From Marisediminitalea aggregata (GTDB taxonomy: Bacteria; Pseudomonadota; Gammaproteobacteria; Enterobacterales; Alteromonadaceae): a stretch of 64,000 bases of DNA. This document shows, one piece after another, positions 25,963 through 33,661 of the stretch; the first letter of the stretch is position 1, and each line of letters begins with the position of its first letter. The notes beneath the pieces were generated by a model. That model saw only the letters and a program-made list of their open reading frames with translations, did not search any database and was not told the DNA's origin. The stretch spans positions 236,339-300,338 of the forward strand of contig NZ_FQWD01000007.1 in assembly GCF_900129565.1 (NCBI RefSeq), written 5' to 3'. The translations under genes and the position numbers were made by a program.

Positions 25963-28893
25963 TTACAGACTCACACTCTGCGCAGTACCCTCATAGCGCA
26001 CTGCGGTGGCAGGCACCACAGAGAAATCAGCGGCATCGGTTTGCTCACCGCGAATCACTCTGACCCGGATATCGCGCTTCTCTACCATGCCTTCAAACTC
26101 GCCCTGCCGCTCGCTAATCGCCAGCGTGCTGTTTGCGTCATCCCAAGTGAAATGAATGGTGCTGAACGCCCCCTGCTCGTAGCCGTAGGTTTTGCCATCA
26201 TCTTCATACAAGGTGTAGTCGCCATCTGCACCGGCGTAAATTGTCAGTAATAACGGCGCATCGGGTTGTTCGTATACGGTTTGAATAGCCGGCCCGGTGG
26301 GCAGGATGGTGCCCGCTTTTACGAATAGCGGCATCCGCGACAACGGCGCATCAGCGGTAACAGTCTGGCCACCCTGATAGGTTTTACCTGTGTAAAAATC
26401 GAACCACCCCGTTCCCTCAGGCAAATACACATCGCGGGTTGTCGCACCTTCTTCATGAACCGGGCTAACCAATAATCCGGGGCCAAACATATACTGGTCG
26501 TTCAGGTTTATGGCAGTGATGTCATTCGGGAAATCCATGACCAAACCGCGCATCAGCGTATTGTGGTCGTGGTATTGTTTACCCGCTTCACTGTAAATGT
26601 AAGGCATCAGGCGATAGCGCAGACGCGTGTAGTACACCATGGAGTTGTACACCTCTGAGCCTTCATCCGCAATATTGTAGATTTCGCGATAAGGATTTTG
26701 ACCATGCGAGCGGAACAGCGGGACAAACGCACCAAACTGGAACCAGCGCACATTGAGTTCCTGCCACGGTTGTACATCTTCCGGCTCTAATCCCGAGAAG
26801 TGCCCTACGGTGCCATTACTGGTATAACGATAGTGATTTTCTGGCGTAAAACCGCCAATATCCATGGTCCAGTTCGGCATGCCCGCCAAACTCGCCCCCA
26901 ATCCGGCAGCAATTTGCTCGCGTAAGTTTGACCAGCGCGGTACGGTATCACCGCTCCAAATCGCTGCGCCTGCACGCTGAATACCACCAAACCCGCTGCG
27001 GGTCAGAATAAACGAGCGCTTGTCGCCGTCATCGCGGCGTTCACCTTTATACACACCCTCTGCGTTAGGTACGGCATAGGAGTTAAAGTATTCGGCACCA
27101 TGTCCTACCGACATAGGCGTCATGATTTCCTTGCGTTTGGTAAACGACAGGTTTGAGTGAATGTCCGGCTCTGAGGCATCCAGCCACCAGGCATCGATGC
27201 CTACCACATTCAGTTTGTCCCGGATCTGACGCCAGAAAATCTCCTGCGCTTCTTCCGGATACGGATCGTAGAACCCGTTCAGATAACCTTCGCCAATCCA
27301 GTCGAGGTTTTTCTCGATGTTGACGTTCTTATTGAGCATATAACCTTTGGCGTCCAGCTCTTTGTAATGGTCGGTGGTTGAATAAAACTTCGGCCATACT
27401 GAAATCATAATGTTGGCGTTCAATGCATGTACTTCGTCGACCATTTCTTTGGGTTTAGGGAAATGCTCTTTGTCGAAATCGTGACTGCCCCAGGCATCCT
27501 GTGGCCAGTACGACCAATCCAGCACAATGTTATCGAGTGGAATACCGCGTTTGCGATACTCTTTAACCACGTCCACCAGCTCCTGCTGATTGGTATAGCG
27601 CTCGCGACTTTGCCAGAAACCATAGGCCCACTTCGGCAGCAATACAGCCTCACCGGTAAGCTCCCGATAACCGGCCACTACGCCATCGTAGTTGTCTGCG
27701 ACTACCACATAGTAATCAATGGATTTGCCAGACTCAGAGGCAAACGAAAGCGAATAGCGATCTTGCTCCGGCTGCGGCGGCATGTGCTCAACATAGAAAT
27801 AACCGCCTTGTGAATCCCACTCCATTTCAACCGGTACGGACTCACCGGCTTTCAGCGGTACTTTCACATCGTGGTACCAGGGGTTCCAGTTCATGCGCCA
27901 ACGATGCAGCAACTCTTCGCCATCAATACGCAGTGTGGCATAGCCGCTGGAATACATCTTAAACAGGTGCTCGCCGTCGGCATCGGCCTGCATACTGCCC
28001 TTCCACACCACGCGTGGCTGTGTCACGTCACCCAACTCTTCAGGGAAAGGCGTTTCACGCGTGTTGTTATTGGCTAAAAACTGATAGTCCGGTTTGGCTT
28101 CTTTTTGCTTGTGAAGCAACTTGTCGCCATCGTAGTAATAAGCAGTCAGCCCGCCAGGGTTGCCGTCTTCATCAAATAAGGTCAAATGCTTGTCTAGCGG
28201 CTGTGGTCCGGCAGGATCACCAAAATGTGTCATGGAGGCGTTATCCCACAACACGCCATAGTTGCGATTCGATACCACCATAGGAATGGTGATTTCCAGG
28301 TTGTGGGTGGTCATAAACAGGTTTTCACCGGCGTAGTTCATTTGACCATTCTGATGCTGCCCCAGTCCGAAGAAGCCTTCTTTTGAACCCCGGTTCCATT
28401 GCTGGCGCAGGGCATAACTGTTCGCCTCAGGCGTAATAGGATCGGTTGTTACCGGGCCAAACTCCCCACTGTTTACCGGTTTAAGCAATGACTTACCGCT
28501 GGCATCAAACACTTCTACCGCGCCGGTAACCAGACTGATTTGCGCTTTGCCGCCAGACGCAGACAACGTAACAACGCCGTCCTCACTGGACACGTTAAAC
28601 GCGGAATTAGGTGAGGCCACCACCTGAATACTTTCGGCAACCGCATCGAGTTGCTTGTGGGCCAGACTGGTGACCCGGAAAATATTGTCGCGATACACCT
28701 GTACCTGCACGGCCTGGGCTTGCCCTTGCGAAGGGTACACCACCACGCCATGCTCGGTACGTTCAAAGTTACCGGCTTGCTGCTGACTGCTAACTGCACT
28801 GGCAGAGTCATTGGCCGGTTGGCAGGCGGGCAGCAACAATGCTGCAGAAACGGCAATGGCAACACTGCCTAATAGCCTGGTTTTATTATTCAT
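25963..28893 (-). CDS. GH31 alpha-xylosidase with PA14 insert
   Basis: This 976-residue lipoprotein (lipobox LPAC; ATG at 28893 with GGAG nine bases upstream) releases alpha-linked xylose from the non-reducing end of xyloglucan oligosaccharides in the family it resembles. After a beta-sandwich domain comes an inserted PA14-like segment (about residues 267-375, with HLFKMYSSGYATLRIDGEEL). The GH31 barrel then carries the nucleophile Asp572 in WWLDASEPD and a probable acid/base Asp649 in WSGDT. The PA14 insert is the hallmark of the Cellvibrio japonicus xyloglucan alpha-xylosidase. Neighbours GH35, GH3 and GH95 support that substrate. Confidence 0.92.
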   Translation of the reverse strand: MNNKTRLLGSVAIAVSAALLLPACQPANDSASAVSSQQQAGNFERTEHGVVVYPSQGQAQAVQVQVYRDNIFRVTSLAHKQLDAVAESIQVVASPNSAFNVSSEDGVVTLSASGGKAQISLVTGAVEVFDASGKSLLKPVNSGEFGPVTTDPITPEANSYALRQQWNRGSKEGFFGLGQHQNGQMNYAGENLFMTTHNLEITIPMVVSNRNYGVLWDNASMTHFGDPAGPQPLDKHLTLFDEDGNPGGLTAYYYDGDKLLHKQKEAKPDYQFLANNNTRETPFPEELGDVTQPRVVWKGSMQADADGEHLFKMYSSGYATLRIDGEELLHRWRMNWNPWYHDVKVPLKAGESVPVEMEWDSQGGYFYVEHMPPQPEQDRYSLSFASESGKSIDYYVVVADNYDGVVAGYRELTGEAVLLPKWAYGFWQSRERYTNQQELVDVVKEYRKRGIPLDNIVLDWSYWPQDAWGSHDFDKEHFPKPKEMVDEVHALNANIMISVWPKFYSTTDHYKELDAKGYMLNKNVNIEKNLDWIGEGYLNGFYDPYPEEAQEIFWRQIRDKLNVVGIDAWWLDASEPDIHSNLSFTKRKEIMTPMSVGHGAEYFNSYAVPNAEGVYKGERRDDGDKRSFILTRSGFGGIQRAGAAIWSGDTVPRWSNLREQIAAGLGASLAGMPNWTMDIGGFTPENHYRYTSNGTVGHFSGLEPEDVQPWQELNVRWFQFGAFVPLFRSHGQNPYREIYNIADEGSEVYNSMVYYTRLRYRLMPYIYSEAGKQYHDHNTLMRGLVMDFPNDITAINLNDQYMFGPGLLVSPVHEEGATTRDVYLPEGTGWFDFYTGKTYQGGQTVTADAPLSRMPLFVKAGTILPTGPAIQTVYEQPDAPLLLTIYAGADGDYTLYEDDGKTYGYEQGAFSTIHFTWDDANSTLAISERQGEFEGMVEKRDIRVRVIRGEQTDAADFSVVPATAVRYEGTAQSVSL

Positions 28894-28916
28894 GTTCAAA
28901 TACTCCCTGGAAAAAC

Positions 28917-30641
28917 TTAGCGCGAATAAGTGGCCATACGGACTTTCAGTACGTGCGGACGCGATGTGAAATTCAGACCCCAATCGGTCTGATCACCATT
29001 CCAGACACGCTCAAATACCCACTGCTGGCCATCAAAATGGCCCTCTTCTACTCGTTCGATCATGCTGTGCTGGCCAGCCAGTTCATCAGAAGGAGTCAGG
29101 GTGACACGCGCCCGAAAGGCGGTAATTAAAAACTCGTTGTCGCTTAAGCGAACAATGGCAGCACCGCCTGAAGCAGGCGTGTTACCGGTAGGTGGATTGA
29201 TCCAAAACATTTCCCGTCCATAGGTGACTTCCGCATTCCATAAGCCCAAATCGGCGCGTTGCGTAAAGTGTTCACCCGGCGCAGGTGCCTCAGTATCAGG
29301 CTCAGCCTGACTGGTACCTTTGGCGTTCCACACATCGCCACTCATGGCTTTTGCATCGGGCTCAGCGAATCCCCACACCGGATGGGTAAACGACAACGCC
29401 GCCCAGGCTTCTGCCATGGGGCCAAACAACGCATAATTATCGGCAAACGGCGCAATCACCTCGTCGGTTACTGATTTTGCGCCCAGTGGGAAGTTAGCGT
29501 AATCGGTGTAGTCCATACCAAATGGCGCAAAACCAATGCCCTGCTCTCCCAACATGGAAAAGAAATAACGGGCGTAGGGCTGGTCGTTGCCTATTTCCGC
29601 TACAAACAGCGGGTTGTCATCACGAGCATACAGCTCAAGGACTTTGGTGGCGGTTTCGTGATCGCGAAAATATATGTCGGGGGAAATCATATCGATATGT
29701 GGTGCCGCCACCTTCCACAAATCAATCACGTTGTCGGTGGGCCCCCCCATAGAATAACCATCGCCGGGATTAAACGGATTGCGCAAAGCCACATTCACAT
29801 TCATGGGCAGGTCTTTGATTGCCTGACCAGCTGCTGCAATTTCATCCACGTAACGACCAATGTGCCAGGCGTGGAAATATTCATCGGCATCGTTACCGAA
29901 TACCGTTTGCCATGATCCGTTGTTCACACCCAAAGCCTGAGTAAGCTCAACGGGCACGGGTTGTTCAAAAATCTCATTCGCCAATTCGGAAAAATCGCGC
30001 TTGCTGCCGTAGGTGCCCACTTCGTTCTGCACTTGTACCATGATCACCTGATGCGAAGGGTCGTTGTCACGCAAGTAGGTCATTAACTGTACAAACGCTT
30101 TTTTGTCGGCCTCCAAAGTGGCTTTGCCGTGTGGCGACAAGGAGTTAAGCAGCTTGCCCTCTTTGGTTACTACCCGGGGAAAGCGCTGGTTATCAAGCTT
30201 TACCCAGGCAGGTGCGTAATGAGGCGCGTTGTTTTTCCAGGTCGCAAACCACAGCAGTACCACTTTCACATCGTGGGCCTTTGCTTCGGCAATGAGGGTA
30301 TCCAGATAGCTAAAGTCAAAGCGCCCTTCCTCGGGTTCGATTTGTTCCCAAGCTACCGGGATCCCCAGGGTGTTGGCGTGCATTTTTTCTACTACTGGCC
30401 ACACATCGGGCAGTGCCGCAGGATAATTTGCCGAGTTATTGGTTTGCGCACCAAGCATTAAAAACGGTTTTCCGTCTACCTGAAACTGGTGCTTTCCCTG
30501 TTTAGTAACAATCACCGGAAGTGGTGTGGTTGAAGCTTGTAGGCCACTACTTTGTGCCTGCTGCCCGGTACTGCTACAACCTGTCAATATGGCGCTTGCT
30601 ATGAGTCCTGTGCCGAAGAGGGTTTGTTTAAATGTGTTCAC
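28917..30641 (-). CDS. GH35 beta-galactosidase (DUF5597-containing) lipoprotein
   Basis: This 574-residue lipoprotein (lipobox LTGC) starts at GTG 30641, which has CAGGAG just upstream. An in-frame GTG eight codons earlier overlaps the ribosome-binding site. The GH35 barrel has an acid/base Glu207 in VQVQNEVGTYG and a nucleophile Glu349 in LFVAEIGND. The C-terminal beta domain matches the DUF5597 type. This form is the one found in the Cellvibrio xyloglucan locus, where it removes galactose from side chains so that GH31 can act on the xylose. It lies between the halogenase paralogue (17-base gap) and GH31 (23-base gap). Confidence 0.9.
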   Translation of the reverse strand: MNTFKQTLFGTGLIASAILTGCSSTGQQAQSSGLQASTTPLPVIVTKQGKHQFQVDGKPFLMLGAQTNNSANYPAALPDVWPVVEKMHANTLGIPVAWEQIEPEEGRFDFSYLDTLIAEAKAHDVKVVLLWFATWKNNAPHYAPAWVKLDNQRFPRVVTKEGKLLNSLSPHGKATLEADKKAFVQLMTYLRDNDPSHQVIMVQVQNEVGTYGSKRDFSELANEIFEQPVPVELTQALGVNNGSWQTVFGNDADEYFHAWHIGRYVDEIAAAGQAIKDLPMNVNVALRNPFNPGDGYSMGGPTDNVIDLWKVAAPHIDMISPDIYFRDHETATKVLELYARDDNPLFVAEIGNDQPYARYFFSMLGEQGIGFAPFGMDYTDYANFPLGAKSVTDEVIAPFADNYALFGPMAEAWAALSFTHPVWGFAEPDAKAMSGDVWNAKGTSQAEPDTEAPAPGEHFTQRADLGLWNAEVTYGREMFWINPPTGNTPASGGAAIVRLSDNEFLITAFRARVTLTPSDELAGQHSMIERVEEGHFDGQQWVFERVWNGDQTDWGLNFTSRPHVLKVRMATYSR

Positions 30642-30658
30642 GTCTACTCCTGAAAACG

Positions 30659-32089
30659 TTAGCACTGGCTTACCAGTGATTGAATTTGTGTCGCAATGCG
30701 CTGCAGAAACTGTTGGCCCGACGTTTGAGATACCGCATTCAATAGCGGCTCAAAGGCTTGCTCATTGCTACTGGCTAATGCCAGTGCGTCTAACCAGCGC
30801 TGCCGGTGGATCATGGCATCTGGCGGCACTGTGCAGCGGGCTGACTCGTTAAACAAAGTAAGGGCCTGATCAAGTGAATCAGACAGCTTGGGTAAAACCT
30901 GCCAGGGTTTGCCTGTTTCCTGCTGCCGGGTTGCCATTGCGCTTAGCAGCAAACAACCAAAGTCTCTGAGGTGTTCGCAGTCTTGCTTCGTGCTGCGGTT
31001 GAATGCCCGCCCCCAGGTAACAGGGGCAGGCAGACAGGGCACCACGTTTAAAAATCGTTCTATAATTCGGTGTGTAATGTGCAGTGAGGACATACCCGGC
31101 ACATCAATGTGATAAGCGGCCGGACCAACGGCCAGACAGTTGTTCGACACCGGCTCACGAAAGCCTGCCTCACTCTCACCGACACCGCTACGAACTACAG
31201 CAAATGTCGCCGTACGTTTTTTACCGCCCAGGTATTGGACTTGCTGATAGCCTGTATAATTCACGCTTACGGCTATACCTGGCGTGTTCGACGCACTCTG
31301 CTCTGTTGTTTCGCCTAACAGGCTGATAGGTGAATAGGCATGCCAGCTTTCAAAGGGGCGTTTTAAAGCCTGCCCAATTACACGTGCTTGCGGCCCGGTT
31401 GCATCCACTACCCAATCACACTGAATACGCTGGTTATTGCTCAGTACCAGTGTCGTGATATCGCCGCTATGTGGGCATTGTTCGAATGCAATATCTTCGG
31501 ACGTAACAAACGTGACGCCACGCTCTACCGCGTGTTGAGTTAAAAACGCGCAGTAAGCCTTTGTATCAACAACGGCGCCCAGTTCAAAACTGTTGCCCAA
31601 AGTGCCCTGCTGACCAGAGGGAAACACGGTTTTTCCGGCTTTAGCGGCGGCAGCGGCAAATGACGTTTCCACAGGGGCAACATCACTCAGCCAACGTTTT
31701 ACCTGATGTAGTTCAATGCCATTGAATAACGGCAACCAGGTATCGTTTGCCAGCCAGACTGGCTCGTTTGGGCGACTGGCAGTTGCCAGAGACATGGCAG
31801 TAAAAAACGCCACGCCCTGACTTTGCATAAAAGCCCGTTCGGGTATTTGATAGCGGCGATGAAACTCGAAAAGGTGCCCGTTACAGGAATGCAGAGACGC
31901 CTGTTTAGCCGTTGCTGTTGTTAATGAGACTACGCCAACTTTAATCCCGAACGGTTTGAGCGCCGTTGCAAAGGCGACGGCAGTGCTGAGCCCGTGTACA
32001 TCGTCACCGACCACCCAAATCGACTTCAGTGCCCGGCCATGGGTATTTGTTGGCGTCTCAAACAAGTCTCGCTGAAATAATTTGCTCAT
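30659..32089 (-). CDS. Degenerate tryptophan-halogenase-like flavoprotein paralogue
   Basis: This 476-residue protein appears related in overall layout to the flavin halogenase encoded upstream. However, the dinucleotide-binding loop reads VGDDVHG instead of GxGxxG, and no WxWxIP motif or halogenase-type Lys/Glu pair is visible. DWVVDATGPQARVIG preserves the second FAD-fold signature. It overlaps the halogenase gene by 4 bases (ATGA). It may bind flavin poorly or serve as a partner or substrate-binding subunit. Enzyme activity is doubtful. Function in a saccharide operon is unknown. Confidence 0.65.
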   Translation of the reverse strand: MSKLFQRDLFETPTNTHGRALKSIWVVGDDVHGLSTAVAFATALKPFGIKVGVVSLTTATAKQASLHSCNGHLFEFHRRYQIPERAFMQSQGVAFFTAMSLATASRPNEPVWLANDTWLPLFNGIELHQVKRWLSDVAPVETSFAAAAAKAGKTVFPSGQQGTLGNSFELGAVVDTKAYCAFLTQHAVERGVTFVTSEDIAFEQCPHSGDITTLVLSNNQRIQCDWVVDATGPQARVIGQALKRPFESWHAYSPISLLGETTEQSASNTPGIAVSVNYTGYQQVQYLGGKKRTATFAVVRSGVGESEAGFREPVSNNCLAVGPAAYHIDVPGMSSLHITHRIIERFLNVVPCLPAPVTWGRAFNRSTKQDCEHLRDFGCLLLSAMATRQQETGKPWQVLPKLSDSLDQALTLFNESARCTVPPDAMIHRQRWLDALALASSNEQAFEPLLNAVSQTSGQQFLQRIATQIQSLVSQC

Positions 32090-33606
32090 ACCTGCCCTCC
32101 GGCCCGCATGCCGCTTTTCTGAAGCGGTGTCTGAGCAACCAGTGACGACAGGTAATCATCCATATTGGGCAGCGTGGCAACCTGAGCGGCTATGTCTGAT
32201 TTTAACTGATTCAGCATACCGATTAGCTGTTGAGGTGGAATAGCGGCAACCCGGCTATCGACCTGTTTTGGATGCAAATGCTGACCAATACACACCGCAG
32301 GCCAGAGACCATATTGTTTCTTATCGACCAGGCCACTGTCTCGAAAGGCTAAAATCAGCTCGGTCAGGCTATCGGGTAAAGTCATGGCCTGACAGTCTCG
32401 CCAAAACGGCGTGTCATGCCGCTGCGTGAGGTAATAATGCAAAATAATGAAATCGCGGATCACCTGATACTGCTCGGTTAACTCGCGGTTGTATTGATTG
32501 CGGGCCGCATCATTGTGCGTGCCCGGTAAATGCTCCAGAAACTTGGCGATCCCCATTTGAATGAGGAAAATACTGGTGGACTCCAGCGGCTCCAGAAAGC
32601 CAGCAGATAACCCGATTGCCACACAGTTTTGAACCCATAACTGTTTGCGGCAACCCGCCTTAAAATCAAGAAAGCGCACGTCTGCCAGGGCTTCACCAGG
32701 CAACGTTGAGCGCAACGTGTGTTCTGCTTCTTCATCACTAATATAATCGCTGCAATACACGTAACCATTGCCAATGCGATGTTGCAGCGGTATTTGCCAT
32801 TGCCACCCGGCGTCTCTGGCCATGGCTTTAGTATATGGGCGGCTGGGCCCGTCTTTTTCACACGGTAACACCACCGCCCGATTAGTTTTCAACCATTCTG
32901 ACCAGTCAATAAACTCAGCTTGTGAGTAATCACCTATCAACAGGCTACGAAAACCGGTGCAATCGATAAACCAATCCGCGCTTATTTGCTCCCCGTTGTC
33001 CAGTGAAAGCGCTGTGATAGGGCCGCCTTCGTGGTCCCGCTTCACTTCTCGAATTTGTGCTTCAACGCGAATTACCTGGCGTTGTTCGGCATAGTCTCGT
33101 AAGAATCGCGCGTAGGCACTGGCGTCCAAATGATACGCATAAGTATAGGTAGATAGCAGGTGTTCACGGGACGCATGCGGCGGCGAAAACTTGCGCTGCC
33201 TGGCTGCGACGGCCGCCACACTGAACGATTCAATGGGTACGTCCAGCCCTTGCAGACTGGCAGCTTGCCACAAATGATGAAATTCAATGCCCGCTAAGGG
33301 TTTGCCAAGCTCACCAAACGGGTGGATATAGCTTTCGCCTACCTTGCCCCAATCGGTAAATTCAATTCCCAACTTACAGGTGGCCGAGGTAGCCGCAATA
33401 AACTCGTCCTCGGTAATCCCCAAGGCACTATTAAACTGTCGTATGTGCGGAATGGTTGACTCCCCGACCCCCACAGTGCCAATTTGCGCCGACTCCACCA
33501 GCGTGATGCGATAGTGAGAGTGTGGCAAACGGTTAGCCAGCGCCGCCGCTGTCATCCAGCCTGCGGTGCCGCCACCAGCGATGCAAATGTGTTGTGGGGT
33601 AGTCAC
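32086..33606 (-). CDS. Tryptophan-halogenase family FAD-dependent halogenase
   Basis: This 506-residue flavin-dependent halogenase has the FAD loop AGGGTAGW near residue 10, the catalytic-lysine context TCKLGIEFTDW (Lys about 78), the halogenase signature WQWQIP (about 268-273) and a conserved PLESTS glutamate (about 342). These are the key elements of PrnA-type enzymes, so it looks catalytically competent. A GTG at 33606 or a TTG one codon earlier could start it, with AGGA upstream of both. It lies directly downstream of the TonB receptor. Such halogenases often accompany TonB receptors in marine and plant-associated bacteria, with unknown substrates. Confidence 0.85.
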   Translation of the reverse strand: MTTPQHICIAGGGTAGWMTAAALANRLPHSHYRITLVESAQIGTVGVGESTIPHIRQFNSALGITEDEFIAATSATCKLGIEFTDWGKVGESYIHPFGELGKPLAGIEFHHLWQAASLQGLDVPIESFSVAAVAARQRKFSPPHASREHLLSTYTYAYHLDASAYARFLRDYAEQRQVIRVEAQIREVKRDHEGGPITALSLDNGEQISADWFIDCTGFRSLLIGDYSQAEFIDWSEWLKTNRAVVLPCEKDGPSRPYTKAMARDAGWQWQIPLQHRIGNGYVYCSDYISDEEAEHTLRSTLPGEALADVRFLDFKAGCRKQLWVQNCVAIGLSAGFLEPLESTSIFLIQMGIAKFLEHLPGTHNDAARNQYNRELTEQYQVIRDFIILHYYLTQRHDTPFWRDCQAMTLPDSLTELILAFRDSGLVDKKQYGLWPAVCIGQHLHPKQVDSRVAAIPPQQLIGMLNQLKSDIAAQVATLPNMDDYLSSLVAQTPLQKSGMRAGGQV

Positions 33607-33626
33607 CAAACCGTGTTCCTTTTATC

Positions 33627-33651
33627 GGGCAGCTTCTTCACAAAGCCGCCC
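33627..33651 (-). other. Intercistronic hairpin between TonB receptor and halogenase genes
   Basis: A 9-bp stem with one G-U pair (GGGCGGCTT against AAGCTGCCC) and a 7-base loop fills half of the 52-base gap. No T-tract follows, so it is more likely an RNA-stability or partial attenuation element than a full terminator. Confidence 0.45.
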
Positions 33652-33661
33652 TTTCTCCTGT

